The translations under genes were made by a program, and so were the position numbers. The notes beneath the pieces were generated by a model, which was not told where the DNA came from, made no database searches, and saw nothing but the letters and a program-made list of their open reading frames with translations. From the NCBI RefSeq assembly GCF_028288465.1, contig NZ_JAQBNR010000021.1:281207-345206 (forward strand): a stretch of DNA of 64,000 nt, written 5' to 3'. Source of the stretch: Ferruginibacter sp. (GTDB taxonomy: Bacteria > Bacteroidota > Bacteroidia > Chitinophagales > Chitinophagaceae). This document shows, in pieces, positions 18,183-28,462 of this stretch; position 1 is the first letter of the stretch; every line of letters starts with the position of its first letter.

Positions 18183-19061
18183 TTGAAATTAGCAGCCATC
18201 GACATCGGCAGTAATGCAGCAAGGCTTTTGATAACAGAGGTCATAAAAAATGAAAAAGGCAGCGATGCGTTCAATAAGCTTAATCTTGTAAGAATACCAC
18301 TGCGCCTGGGCTTTGACGTTTTTGAATACGGTTTTATCTCCAAGGAAAAAATAGGGATGGTGTTGCAAACCATGAAGGCGTATAAACATTTATGCAATGC
18401 CTACGAGGTGGAACATATTAAAGCCTGCGCCACCAGTGCTATGCGGGATGCAAAAAACTCCGCGGATATAATCCGAAAGGTAAAGATGGAAACCTCCATT
18501 GAAATTGAAGTGATCAGCGGCGACCTCGAGGCCGGGCTGGTATATGAAAACCATGTGGCGGAAAACATGGATAAGGATCATAGTTACTTATACATTGATG
18601 TGGGCGGAGGCAGCACAGAACTTTCGTTTTTTAGCAACGGCATTCTCACTTATAAAAAATCATTTAATATTGGCACCATCCGTTTACTTAAAAACATGGT
18701 AACAGACAGCAACTGGGATGATATGAAAGACAATATCCGTGCAGTTACGAAAGGTCAAAAGGAAGTGGTAGCCATCGGAAGCGGCGGCAACATCAACAAA
18801 GTGTTTTCCATGAGTAAGAAAAAAGATGGCAAACCTTTATCGCTGGAATTATTGAGAGATTATTATAAAGAGCTCGGCAGTGTAACGCTGGATGAAAGAA
18901 TTAACCGCTATAACTTAAGGTCAGACAGGGCTGATGTGTTGATACCTGCTATCCAGATCTACATCAATGCTATGCGATGGGCCGGAGCCGAAGCTATTTA
19001 CGTACCTAAAATTGGTTTGGCAGATGGATTGATCCGGCATTTATGGGATGAGGTAAAGTAG
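18183..19061 (+). CDS. ppx: Ppx/GppA phosphatase family exopolyphosphatase
   Basis: A 292-residue sugar-kinase/ASKHA-fold phosphatase that removes phosphate from the ends of polyphosphate or hydrolyses pppGpp. Motifs: the phosphate-1 loop AAIDIGSNAARLLI, the block ACATSAMRDAKNS, ISGDLEAGLVYENH and the second phosphate loop YIDVGGGSTELS. It lacks the C-terminal HD-like domain of E. coli Ppx and GppA, as is common in short Bacteroidota versions. The start is TTG: a stop codon lies in frame at 18168 and no ATG lies between. With ppk1 upstream it forms a synthesis/degradation pair. Confidence 0.9.
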   Translation: MKLAAIDIGSNAARLLITEVIKNEKGSDAFNKLNLVRIPLRLGFDVFEYGFISKEKIGMVLQTMKAYKHLCNAYEVEHIKACATSAMRDAKNSADIIRKVKMETSIEIEVISGDLEAGLVYENHVAENMDKDHSYLYIDVGGGSTELSFFSNGILTYKKSFNIGTIRLLKNMVTDSNWDDMKDNIRAVTKGQKEVVAIGSGGNINKVFSMSKKKDGKPLSLELLRDYYKELGSVTLDERINRYNLRSDRADVLIPAIQIYINAMRWAGAEAIYVPKIGLADGLIRHLWDEVK

Positions 19062-19175
19062 ATTGATCTGCTAAAAAGATTGCCCATCATCATTAAAACT
19101 TAATTATTTTATACCAAATTCAGATTGTTTAAATTGTAGACGCGATAAGGTTGCGATATAACATTTTAAAAAATA

Positions 19176-22100
19176 ATGTTTATATTGCACAGACCTTTAA
19201 CAGCAATTTTGTCCAACCTGCTTATGCCATTATTCCGTACTGCCCGTCACAACAAGCCTGTTTTATTATTTACGCTGATCATATTATTGTATTGCGCCAA
19301 TGCAACGGCGCAACTTACTGCTGATTTTACATTGGATAAAAGTAACGGCTGTGCGCCGCTCGCCGTAAATTTTACCAATACTTCTTCGGGCGCTTCTGCT
19401 GCGGCAATTTATACCTGGGATTTTGATAATGGCAACAGTGCTTTCATTGCAAACCCCGGAGCTATTTTTATCGAAGAAAAAACATACAATGTAACGCTCA
19501 CAGTCAGTGATGGTTCCTTCACCAGTTCCAAAACAAAACAGGTTACAGTCAATACCCCTCCACTGGCAGATTTTACCGTTTCCCCGGTTAAAGGATGTTT
19601 ACCGGTGACGGTTAATTTTAATGCCACCACTACCCAGGGCAGCAATCTTTATACGTGGGATTTTGGGGATGGGAATACGCAACAAGGGTATAATTCAGCC
19701 ACGGCACATACCTACACGATTCCTCAAAAAGTAAGTGTGAGCCTGACCGTTGGTAACAGTTATGGCTGTACTAAAACTATTCAGAAAGATAACATCCTGA
19801 CTATTTTACCTGCTATCAGCGCCGTGTTCGGCGCCAGCAGAACTTTTTTGTGCAGGGTAACTGATGCTGTTGAATTTACTAATACTAGTTATGGTCCCGG
19901 CACTTTGACCTATTTGTGGGATTTTGGTGACGGCACCACTTCAACGTTCATAACACCTTCACACACCTTTAAAACCAAAGGTACTTTCACCGTAACGTTA
20001 ACCGTTACCAGTTCAGAAGGATGTGTGGCCGTTAACACGCAAAGCGGATATATTAATGTAGACAATTTTAAAACTGATTTTACGGTTCCATCACTGATAT
20101 GCCAGGGTTTTAATATTGTTTTCAATAATACCAGTACACCTATAGCCTCCACAACAGAATGGTTTGTTGATGGTGTGCCAGCCTATGCCTATTATTATGA
20201 CAATAGCTTAAACTATAATTTTGCAGTAACCGGAGCACATACCATTGAACTCAAAAATACGTTCGGCAGCTGCAGGGATTCTGCATCTAAAAAAGCGGTA
20301 ATAAATGAAGTGCCCAACCTGAATGGTTTTATTACCAACAAAACGAGTGAATGCAATGCACCGGTTAAGGTTAACTTTAAAGATACCACTGCCTCTGCGG
20401 TAAAATGGGAGTGGAATTTTAATCAATATTATTTAACAGATATACAATCTGTATTGCAGGCCCCGTCGTATACCTATATCAATAATGGCGATCATTATAT
20501 TTCGTTAAGGGTTACCAACGCCGCCGGATGTACCTCCACGGCAAACCAATACGTTAGCATTACGGGGCCTTACGTAAGCATTACGTCCAACGGAACAGCT
20601 CCAACCTGTGGCCCCTACTCTTTAAAGTTTACTACAACTAGTTCAGATTCCATTATTCAATACAACTGGAATTTTGGCGATGGAAACTTTTCGACCGAAG
20701 CGCAACCCAGCCATCTATTTAACACTGGCGGTTACTGGCCTGTTACGCTCACCTATAAAACAAAAACCGGCTGCAGCGGCACGGCCACTTATGGAACTGT
20801 TGCCGTTTATCTGATGCCAAAAGCCAGTTTTTCAGCAGGCTCAACCACTATTTGTGGCAATTCGCCGGTAACCTTCAACGCTGTTTACCAAGGTGCAGAT
20901 ACCGACTATTACTGGGATTTCGGCGACAATAATTACCCTGGTTACAATTACGGAAGTTCCCCAACGCATCAATACCTTTATGACAGTACTTACACAGTTA
21001 CCCTTATTGTAGCCAACCGGGGCAATTGCCGGGATACCATCACCAGGACTAATTATATTAGAGTTTTACCACCTTTTCCCCGAATTACCAGCCAGGCAAA
21101 TACCTGTGCAGGCACAAGGGGTATGGTAACATTTACCCAGGAATCGAAAAAAGCAAACACCTGGACGTGGGATTTTGGAGATGGAATTACGAAAACATTT
21201 TTTGCGGATAGTCCATCCGTAAATCATGTGTATAACGCAACAGGAAGCTATAAAGCTGTACTTATTAATACTAATGGCCAATGCACCGTCAGAGATTCCA
21301 TATATACCAAAGTGTTACTGAAACAAACTCCATTGCTCACTGCCAGTGCAACACAAGTTTGCAGTGACGGAAATGTTCATATACAAATCAGCAAACTTCA
21401 GAACAATCCTGCTTATCCCTCCTACGACAATCATTATAACTTTGAAAAGCTGGAATACAACGATGGCAGCGCATTCACTGGTTATATTGTCAGAGATAAC
21501 GACTCAAATTATTACTGGTCAAATTCTTTTAAGGGAACATTGGGTAATTTTTCGACAAACACAACAGCTTTAAGGATCATTTTAAGGTCATCTTCCTTTC
21601 AATGCCCCGACACTACTAATTTTATACCGCTTGCAATAAAAGGTTCAAAGGCTGGCTTTGAAGTGGTGACTGATAATGTGTGTTTTAAATTGCCAATCGT
21701 TTTAAAAGATACTTCCAATACCAATAATAAAATCGTAAGCTGGCAATGGAATTTTGGTGATGGTGCAGTGGAAACAGTTGCACAAGGCGGCCTGGTGAGG
21801 CATACATACAGCAACCCTGGTTATTATTATGTAAGTCTTACTGTTGTTGATGCTTCGGGTTGCAGTACCACTACTCCATCTTACAGCCAGTATGTTACAG
21901 TGAACGGTCCTAAAGCTGCATTCTACCCTTCTACCAGCAATACTTACATTACGCTGCCGGTTTATTTTTATAACAATACCAATAACTATAACAGCAACAA
22001 TACACAATACAAATGGCAATTTGGCGATGGCATTTCTTCCACCGACTACTCTCCGCAACATACCTATCAACGTCCCGGCCAGTTCACTGTACAATTAATA

Positions 22101-23654
22101 ACCACCAATCCTGACACCGGTTGTACTGATACCACTTCGCAGGTTATTATTGTGAGCAATTTTATACCAATATTTACTTTTGATAAAATGTATTTAACCG
22201 GGGCTGGCTGCCCGCCTGTTTTGGTAAAAATGACTAACAACTCCACCAGCTATACTTCAGTAAAATGGGATTTTGGAGATGGCACTTCTGCCGATAACTT
22301 AAATTACCCTGGTCATATCTATGAGCAACCGGGCAAATACATCATCACGCTGTATGTATATGGACCCAGTGGCCTAACCGGCACGTTCAAAGATTCGCTG
22401 CTGATTAAGCTGCCACAAGGGGGTATTAAAACAAATAAAAACGAAGGCTGCATTGGTTTAACGCCCACATTTACCATCACCACAAAAAATGCGCTATCAT
22501 ATGTATGGGATTATGGGGACGGCACCATTGTTAGCAACGGCAACCTTACTACAAATCACCAGTACAATCATCCCGGCAGTTTTATACCGTTGATGGTACT
22601 CACAGATTCCAATGGCTGCAGCGCATTTACTCCTCTTGCAGATACTATTCTGGTTCACCCTGACCCCGTTATAAAAATCATTCCCCAGGATCCAAGGATT
22701 TGCCGGGGGCAGCAATTAGATATTACCGCTTCCGGAGGTTCATTTTACTCCTGGTCGCCGGCGGTTGGTTTAAGCAATGCATCCATCGCCTCACCTGCGA
22801 CAAGCCCGTCCGTTACCACCACTTATACTGTTACAGTAAAAGATAATACCGGATGTTCATCCAGCGCTGCACAAAAAATTACTGTTGTTCAACCTGGCAA
22901 ATTAACTGCCGGCAGCAATGCTGCCGTTTGCCTTGGCAAGTCCATCCAAATGAACATTGCCGGCGCCGCATTTTACCAATGGATCAACAATACCGCCGGC
23001 TTAAGCAATACTGCCATTAGTAACCCGGTAGCAAGCCCTTTACAAACTACTTCATATACTGTAACCGGAACGGACGAATATAAATGCTTTAGTGATACAG
23101 CAATAATAAAGATTGCGGTTTTAGCACTACCCACAGTTAGTGTTGCGCAGGTGCCGGACATTTTGCTGGGCACTCAAATACCACTGAACAGTACAAGCAG
23201 CAGCGACGTAATTACATGGAACTGGATGCCTGCCGATTACCTCAGTTGCAGCGACTGCCCATCGCCGGTGAGTACACCACTGGCACAAAAAAATTATACC
23301 CTCACTGTAACAAACAGCAACGGATGTAGTGCATCTGCAGAGGTAATACTTAAACTGCAATGCCAGGAAAACAGGGTATTTATTCCTGCGGCCTTCTCGC
23401 CCAATGGGGATGGCAAAAATGATGTATTCAACATCAGAGGCATTTCGGTGGTGAAGCATTTGATCGTTTACAATCGTTGGGGGTCGACGGTATTTGAGCG
23501 CCATAATTTTATCGCGAGCGAACGGTCTGCAGGCTGGGATGGGACTTTCAGGGGTGAGCCTTTACCTGTTGGTACCTATGCCTACTTTGCTCAAATGGAA
23601 TGCCCGTCCGGAGGGTCATTTAACCGGAATGGCACAGTAGTTTTGGTGAGATAA
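19176..23654 (+). CDS. Giant PKD-repeat surface protein with type B T9SS/gliding C-terminal domain
   Basis: A 1492-residue secreted protein. A signal peptide precedes TATAQ (about residue 45); ATG at 19224 (MPLFRTARHNK) is an equally likely start. About eleven PKD-type domains follow, marked by the repeated core WDFGDG (for example YTWDFGDGN, YLWDFGDGT, WTWDFGDGI, VKWDFGDGT, YVWDYGDGT), each with a paired HTY strand. Then come three Ig-like repeats of the LSN...SPxxTTTYTVTV form. The final 95 residues are a CHU_C/gliding-motility-associated domain (FIPAAFSPNGDGKNDVFNI, IYNRWG-like, YAYFAQM). It is probably secreted by the type IX system and attached to the cell surface as an adhesin. Many cysteines occur as one or two per domain. 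Confidence 0.92.
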   Translation: MFILHRPLTAILSNLLMPLFRTARHNKPVLLFTLIILLYCANATAQLTADFTLDKSNGCAPLAVNFTNTSSGASAAAIYTWDFDNGNSAFIANPGAIFIEEKTYNVTLTVSDGSFTSSKTKQVTVNTPPLADFTVSPVKGCLPVTVNFNATTTQGSNLYTWDFGDGNTQQGYNSATAHTYTIPQKVSVSLTVGNSYGCTKTIQKDNILTILPAISAVFGASRTFLCRVTDAVEFTNTSYGPGTLTYLWDFGDGTTSTFITPSHTFKTKGTFTVTLTVTSSEGCVAVNTQSGYINVDNFKTDFTVPSLICQGFNIVFNNTSTPIASTTEWFVDGVPAYAYYYDNSLNYNFAVTGAHTIELKNTFGSCRDSASKKAVINEVPNLNGFITNKTSECNAPVKVNFKDTTASAVKWEWNFNQYYLTDIQSVLQAPSYTYINNGDHYISLRVTNAAGCTSTANQYVSITGPYVSITSNGTAPTCGPYSLKFTTTSSDSIIQYNWNFGDGNFSTEAQPSHLFNTGGYWPVTLTYKTKTGCSGTATYGTVAVYLMPKASFSAGSTTICGNSPVTFNAVYQGADTDYYWDFGDNNYPGYNYGSSPTHQYLYDSTYTVTLIVANRGNCRDTITRTNYIRVLPPFPRITSQANTCAGTRGMVTFTQESKKANTWTWDFGDGITKTFFADSPSVNHVYNATGSYKAVLINTNGQCTVRDSIYTKVLLKQTPLLTASATQVCSDGNVHIQISKLQNNPAYPSYDNHYNFEKLEYNDGSAFTGYIVRDNDSNYYWSNSFKGTLGNFSTNTTALRIILRSSSFQCPDTTNFIPLAIKGSKAGFEVVTDNVCFKLPIVLKDTSNTNNKIVSWQWNFGDGAVETVAQGGLVRHTYSNPGYYYVSLTVVDASGCSTTTPSYSQYVTVNGPKAAFYPSTSNTYITLPVYFYNNTNNYNSNNTQYKWQFGDGISSTDYSPQHTYQRPGQFTVQLITTNPDTGCTDTTSQVIIVSNFIPIFTFDKMYLTGAGCPPVLVKMTNNSTSYTSVKWDFGDGTSADNLNYPGHIYEQPGKYIITLYVYGPSGLTGTFKDSLLIKLPQGGIKTNKNEGCIGLTPTFTITTKNALSYVWDYGDGTIVSNGNLTTNHQYNHPGSFIPLMVLTDSNGCSAFTPLADTILVHPDPVIKIIPQDPRICRGQQLDITASGGSFYSWSPAVGLSNASIASPATSPSVTTTYTVTVKDNTGCSSSAAQKITVVQPGKLTAGSNAAVCLGKSIQMNIAGAAFYQWINNTAGLSNTAISNPVASPLQTTSYTVTGTDEYKCFSDTAIIKIAVLALPTVSVAQVPDILLGTQIPLNSTSSSDVITWNWMPADYLSCSDCPSPVSTPLAQKNYTLTVTNSNGCSASAEVILKLQCQENRVFIPAAFSPNGDGKNDVFNIRGISVVKHLIVYNRWGSTVFERHNFIASERSAGWDGTFRGEPLPVGTYAYFAQMECPSGGSFNRNGTVVLVR

Positions 23655-23742
23655 AATCAGTTCCTGTTTCAAATACTTAATCAATAATAATCCATCGCAA
23701 CAGTCCGCGGGTTACTGCATTCTTTAATTTTTTATTTATCTG

Positions 23743-23756
23743 CAAGCACGTGCTTG
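23743..23756. repeat. 14-bp perfect palindrome CAAGCACGTGCTTG
   Basis: A perfect dyad in the 277-base gap between the PKD gene and panB. It could be a binding site or the stem of a short hairpin, but no T-run follows directly. The rest of the gap (23655-23931) shows no gene. Confidence 0.4.
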
Positions 23757-23931
23757 TAAAAAGCCTTCCTGATTTCAACGTTGGTTTGCGATGATTTTTT
23801 ATAAATATTCTCTACATTTACACCGGCGATCATTCCCGGATTTGTTTTATTCTAACGCAGAGTCAATTCCTTCCTTCGCTCACGACTAAGCAATAATTCA
23901 CAACAGCAGTTAAAAATCCACACGCAAACAA

Positions 23932-24747
23932 ATGAGCGCAGAAACAGAATACAAAAAAGTAACCACCAATACACTTCAGAAAATGAAAGCAGCAGGAGAA
24001 AAAATCTCCATGATTACTGCCTACGATTATTCATTCGCAAAATTATTTGACTCGGCAGGCATTGATGTCATTTTAGTTGGCGATAGTGCCAGCAATGTAA
24101 TGGCCGGCCATGCCACTACCCTTCCTATAACCCTTGATCAAATGATTTATCATGCACAAAGCGTTGTAAGGGCAAGGGAAAGGTGTCTTGTGGTCGTAGA
24201 TCTACCTTTCGGTTCCTATCAATCCAACTCTGATATCGCCCTCGCATCTGCCATCCGCATCATGAAGGAAAGCGGCGCCCACACAGTAAAGCTGGAAGGC
24301 GGCGAGGAAATCATTGACTCCGTAAAAAAGATCGTCAGTGCCGGCATACCTGTAATGGGGCACCTCGGTTTAACGCCCCAGTCCATCAATAAATTTGGCT
24401 CTTACGTAGTAAGGGCTACTGAAGACACCGAAGCCGAAAAATTAAAAAAAGACGCCCTTATTTTACAGGAAGCCGGCTGCTTTGGCATCGTACTCGAAAA
24501 AATTCCGGCGATATTGGCGAAAGAAGTGTCGGAAAGTTTACACATACCAACCATTGGCATTGGCGCGGGCGGTGATTGCGACGGACAGGTGCTGGTAATG
24601 CATGATATGCTTGGCATTAACACGGAATTTAAGCCGCGTTTTTTACGCAGGTATTTAAATCTGGATGAGCAGATAACAGGTGCCATCAAACAGTATGTGT
24701 CAGATATTAAAACCAAAGATTTCCCTAACGAAAATGAACAGTATTAA
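23932..24747 (+). CDS. panB: 3-methyl-2-oxobutanoate hydroxymethyltransferase
   Basis: Adds a hydroxymethyl group from methylene-tetrahydrofolate to ketoisovalerate, the first committed step to pantothenate. The 271-residue TIM-barrel shows the family motifs [65 protein letters not shown] and [15 protein letters not shown]. It supplies the pantoate branch used by panC at 13.9 kb; panE is not in the window. No clear operon partner: the upstream gap is 277 bases. Confidence 0.96.
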   Translation: MSAETEYKKVTTNTLQKMKAAGEKISMITAYDYSFAKLFDSAGIDVILVGDSASNVMAGHATTLPITLDQMIYHAQSVVRARERCLVVVDLPFGSYQSNSDIALASAIRIMKESGAHTVKLEGGEEIIDSVKKIVSAGIPVMGHLGLTPQSINKFGSYVVRATEDTEAEKLKKDALILQEAGCFGIVLEKIPAILAKEVSESLHIPTIGIGAGGDCDGQVLVMHDMLGINTEFKPRFLRRYLNLDEQITGAIKQYVSDIKTKDFPNENEQY

Positions 24748-24829
24748 TATGTGTTCTGTCAATATCTCCTGAACTATTGACAAGCATTTTCTATCTAAAT
24801 ATTTACAACATCTGCGCACAGTTCAAATT

Positions 24830-24837
24830 TATTTTTG
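24830..24837 (+). promoter_or_regulatory. -7 element TATTTTTG of the TonB-dependent receptor
   Basis: TATTTTTG fits TAnnTTTG and lies 35 bases before the receptor ATG. No cobalamin-type riboswitch is evident: the whole gap after panB is only 125 bases. Confidence 0.4.
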
Positions 24838-24872
24838 TTAAGCTGTCCCGCGCCTGTTTCCAAAAATAATTT

Positions 24873-26774
24873 ATGAAAAGCATTCTTTTCTTCATTTGCA
24901 TATTAATTACTACTAACCTTGCCGCTCAAATAATTGAGTTAAATCCGATCACCGTTACGGCTGCCAGAACTCCTCAAAAAGCAAGTGAAACCGGGCGCTC
25001 CATTACAGTAATGGAGGGTAAAATATTTAACCAGTTAAGTGTACACTCCATTGATGAGTTATTAAAATACATTCCAGGTGTTGAAGTACAGTCGCGGGGG
25101 CCGATGGGCGCCCAGAGCGATATCGTATTAAGAGGTGGCACTTTTCAACAGGTATTGGTATTATTGGATGGTATTAAGGTAAACGACCCAATCACCGGGC
25201 ACTTTTCATCTTATGTTCCCATTGCGCCGTATGAGATTGAACGCATAGAAGTATTACGCGGCCCCGCTGCCGCAGTTTATGGTGCCGAGGCTGTTGGCGG
25301 AGTCATCAACATCATTACCAAAACCTTCAACAAGTTGGTGAAAGAAAAAAGTAACCACGAAAACATCGGTGTTTCGCTGGGGCAATATGGTTTGGTAAAT
25401 GGAACAGCGGGATGGCATGGCACCGGGCAAAAATTAAATGGTTCAATAGGTGTACTAAGTAACAATACATCGGGCCAGCTTTTAAGAGGCAGTAACCGGG
25501 GCTATATTCATAACCATACTTTTAGCGGTTCAGTGGCCATGGCATTAAAAAACAACTGGCAGCTGGCCTTACGCAGCAGTTACGATACCAGGGATTTTGC
25601 AGCACAAAATTTCTACACCACTTTTAAAAGTGATACCGCCACAGAAAGGGTAAACACCTGGTGGAACCAGGCCCAGTTAAAGCAACAGTCAAAAAAACAC
25701 AGTCAGCAACTGGATGTATTGTATAAAAACACCAGCGATCATTATGTTTATAATGCCGCTTCAGCCGCCAATGACAACCGCTCTCATTTACTGTTGTTAC
25801 AATATGTGTATGCACAAAAATTAAGTGAACATTTTAATCTAAACACTGGTATGCAGCTCGATAAAAGGTTCATCATTTCCAACGATCGCGGCAATCATGC
25901 AACCGCTCATGGCGCTTTGTTTGCAACAGGTGTGTACTCAAAAAACCGGGTCAAAATTTCACCCGGCTTAAGGTTAGACAAAGATGGAAATTATGGAACG
26001 GCGCTTTTGCCGCAGTTAAGCGCTTCCTGGCAGTTATCAAATATAACATTGCGTGCCAACACTGGCAGAAGTATCCGTGGCGGCGACTTTACGGAGCGGT
26101 ACAACAATTACAACAAAAGTTTTGTAAGTGGAGGCAGCATTGGCAATCCTGATCTTACCACAGAAAATGCCTGGAGCTACGAAGCAGGCGCAGACCTTAT
26201 TTTAAACAATCGTTTTAAAGCAAGCGCCACTGGCTTTTACAGAAACCAGCACAATGTGATTGACTTTGTAACCACCCCTTACAGCGACATGCCAAGAAAA
26301 GAAAATCTTTCGCCAACCGGTACCTATGCATTGGCAAAAAATATCAAAAAAGTAAAAACATCCGGTGTGGAAATTGAGCTGACCTACGAACAAGCATTTA
26401 GCCGGCAGCAGCACTTGTATATCAATGCGGGCATTACTTTCCTGCATTCGGTCAGCACAGACCCCGTGCCATCTTTTTATATAATATCCCACGCGAAAAC
26501 ACTCATGCAGTCAACTTTTTTATACCAGTATAAAAAAGCCAGTCTATCCGCTAACATGGTGTACAAAAACAGGGGCGCTCTTAACGCTCCGGCCATCAAC
26601 GCGGCTATTTCAAGCAACTATTTTTTACTTAACTCAAAACTCAGTTATATGCTGTACCGGAAATTACAGTTATTCATTGCTTCCAACAATATTACCAACA
26701 TCAAATACAGCGATTTGCTGGGAAGCATTATGCCACGCAGATGGACAACTGCCGGCGTAAACATTGATCTTTAA
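24873..26774 (+). CDS. TonB-dependent outer-membrane receptor (BtuB/vitamin type)
   Basis: A 633-residue receptor with a signal peptide (cleavage after NLAAQ). The N-terminal plug domain (about 30-145) contains ITVTAARTPQKASETGRS, DELLKYIPGVEVQSRGPMG, VLRGGTFQQV-like and RIEVLRGPAAAVYGAEAVGG. The rest is a 22-strand barrel ending in a terminal strand with WTTAGVNIDL. The compact size and the absence of a CarboxypepD-like N-terminal domain separate it from SusC-like receptors; it resembles BtuB/ferrichrome-type receptors. The ligand cannot be read: no riboswitch, periplasmic binding protein or ABC genes adjoin it. Confidence 0.9.
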   Translation: MKSILFFICILITTNLAAQIIELNPITVTAARTPQKASETGRSITVMEGKIFNQLSVHSIDELLKYIPGVEVQSRGPMGAQSDIVLRGGTFQQVLVLLDGIKVNDPITGHFSSYVPIAPYEIERIEVLRGPAAAVYGAEAVGGVINIITKTFNKLVKEKSNHENIGVSLGQYGLVNGTAGWHGTGQKLNGSIGVLSNNTSGQLLRGSNRGYIHNHTFSGSVAMALKNNWQLALRSSYDTRDFAAQNFYTTFKSDTATERVNTWWNQAQLKQQSKKHSQQLDVLYKNTSDHYVYNAASAANDNRSHLLLLQYVYAQKLSEHFNLNTGMQLDKRFIISNDRGNHATAHGALFATGVYSKNRVKISPGLRLDKDGNYGTALLPQLSASWQLSNITLRANTGRSIRGGDFTERYNNYNKSFVSGGSIGNPDLTTENAWSYEAGADLILNNRFKASATGFYRNQHNVIDFVTTPYSDMPRKENLSPTGTYALAKNIKKVKTSGVEIELTYEQAFSRQQHLYINAGITFLHSVSTDPVPSFYIISHAKTLMQSTFLYQYKKASLSANMVYKNRGALNAPAINAAISSNYFLLNSKLSYMLYRKLQLFIASNNITNIKYSDLLGSIMPRRWTTAGVNIDL

Positions 26775-26912
26775 AAATGTTGTTGGGCCGGGCCAGGAAG
26801 CTTTGTGGTGCCGCATTGGCGTCGCACTCTTTTACAGTAAATTTTTATTGAGCTTTACCAAAGCGTGTAAAGTACAAGTAATAGCATCTGCAAATCAACA
26901 ACTTTACAATCG

Positions 26913-26920
26913 TAACTTTG
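26913..26920 (+). promoter_or_regulatory. -7 element TAACTTTG of the aldehyde dehydrogenase gene
   Basis: TAACTTTG is an exact TAnnTTTG match, 13 bases before the ATG at 26934, so the leader is very short. Confidence 0.5.
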
Positions 26921-26933
26921 TAAAAAATAGTTT

Positions 26934-28457
26934 ATGCAATTCCTTTCTCAATTACAAGTACAGCAAAAAAATAAAGGCGTATCAACCGGAACAAAATGGC
27001 TTTCATCAAAAGGCGCGGCCATAGATTCCTATTCTCCCGTGGATGGCCAATTAATTGCCTCCGTAAAAAGTGCAGATAAAGAAAGTTATGAAGCTGTTGT
27101 ACAACAGGCACAAACTGCTTTCGCAGAGTGGAGAACCTGGCCGGCGCCCAAACGCGGCGACATCGTCCGCCAGATTGGTGAAGAATTAAGGTTACAAAAA
27201 CATGCGCTTGGCCAATTGGTAAGTTACGAAATGGGCAAGAGTTTACAGGAAGGTTTGGGCGAAGTACAGGAAATGATTGACATCTGTGATTTTGCCGTTG
27301 GATTAAGCCGCCAGCTGCACGGATTAACCATGCATAGCGAAAGACCGGGCCACAGGATGTATGAACAATATCATCCGTTAGGCATCGTCGGCATCATCTC
27401 CGCTTTCAATTTCCCGGTTGCAGTCTGGAGCTGGAATACCATGCTGGCATGGGTTTGCGGAGATGTTTGCATCTGGAAGCCCAGCGAAAAAACACCTTTG
27501 TGTGCTATTGCCTGTCAGAATATTACTGCAAAAGTTTTCAAGAAGAACAATGTACCTGAAGGTGTAAATAATTTAATTGTCGGCGACAGAATTGTTGGTG
27601 AATGGATGAGCAATGACTCCCGCATTGCGCTTGTTTCCGCTACAGGAAGCACAAGAATGGGCAAAGCAGTTTCAGCCGCCGTGGCAGGAAGGCTCGGCCG
27701 GAGTTTGCTGGAACTGGGCGGTAACAACGCCATTATTATTTCAAAAGATGCGGACCTTGACATGGCATTGATCGGTGCCGCTTTTGGTGCAGTAGGTACA
27801 GCAGGACAACGCTGCACCTCCACCCGCAGGCTCATCATTCACGAAAAAGTGTACAATAAATTTAAAGATAAATTAGTGCATGCCTACGGGCAGTTAAAGA
27901 TCGGCGATCCTTTGAATGAAAAAAATCATGTAGGTCCGTTGATTGATACCATGGCCGTTGAAATGTATAAAGATGCCATTGAAAAATGCAAGGCCGAAGG
28001 TGGTAATTTTGTTGTAGAAGGCGGCGTATTAAAAGGCAAGGGCTATGAAAGTGGGTGTTATGTAAAGCCTTGTATCGCCGAAGCAAAAAACAGTTACGCC
28101 ATCGTACAGCATGAAACCTTTGCTCCTATTTTATACCTCATGAAATACAAAACACTGGAAGAAGCCATCGCCATGCAGAATGGTGTACCACAAGGGCTAT
28201 CATCGGCCATTATGACCAACAACCTAAGGGAAGCAGAACAATACCTTTCTGCAGCAGGCAGCGATTGCGGTATCGCCAACGTAAACATCGGCACTTCAGG
28301 TGCTGAAATCGGCGGTGCTTTTGGCGGCGAAAAAGAAACCGGCGGTGGAAGGGAAAGCGGCAGCGATGCCTGGAAAGTGTACATGCGCAGGCAAACCAAT
28401 ACCATCAACTACACAGATAAATTACCGCTGGCACAGGGAATTAAGTTTGATTTATAA
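26934..28457 (+). CDS. ALDH7-type aldehyde dehydrogenase (alpha-aminoadipic semialdehyde type)
   Basis: A 507-residue NAD(P)-dependent aldehyde dehydrogenase closest to the antiquitin/ALDH7A1 (AmaB) group, which oxidises alpha-aminoadipic semialdehyde in lysine breakdown. Key features: GIVGIISAFNFPVAVWSWN, the cofactor motif WKPSEKTPL, glutamate 260 in LELGGNN and the catalytic cysteine 294 in GQRCTSTRRL. The stretch ISAFNFPVAVW and the C-terminal EKETGGGRESGSDAWK are characteristic of ALDH7. With the ornithine aminotransferase gene next door it suggests lysine/arginine-ornithine catabolism, but the substrate is an inference. Confidence 0.9.
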   Translation: MQFLSQLQVQQKNKGVSTGTKWLSSKGAAIDSYSPVDGQLIASVKSADKESYEAVVQQAQTAFAEWRTWPAPKRGDIVRQIGEELRLQKHALGQLVSYEMGKSLQEGLGEVQEMIDICDFAVGLSRQLHGLTMHSERPGHRMYEQYHPLGIVGIISAFNFPVAVWSWNTMLAWVCGDVCIWKPSEKTPLCAIACQNITAKVFKKNNVPEGVNNLIVGDRIVGEWMSNDSRIALVSATGSTRMGKAVSAAVAGRLGRSLLELGGNNAIIISKDADLDMALIGAAFGAVGTAGQRCTSTRRLIIHEKVYNKFKDKLVHAYGQLKIGDPLNEKNHVGPLIDTMAVEMYKDAIEKCKAEGGNFVVEGGVLKGKGYESGCYVKPCIAEAKNSYAIVQHETFAPILYLMKYKTLEEAIAMQNGVPQGLSSAIMTNNLREAEQYLSAAGSDCGIANVNIGTSGAEIGGAFGGEKETGGGRESGSDAWKVYMRRQTNTINYTDKLPLAQGIKFDL

Positions 28458-28462
28458 AATAC

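Noticed and set aside
24748..24872. Cobalamin riboswitch before the BtuB-like receptor
   Set aside because: The gap is only 125 bases and no B12-box-like sequence is visible.
26764..27024. 86-residue frame overlapping the aldehyde dehydrogenase start
   Set aside because: It overlaps the receptor end and the dehydrogenase promoter and start in another frame, and shows no motif.
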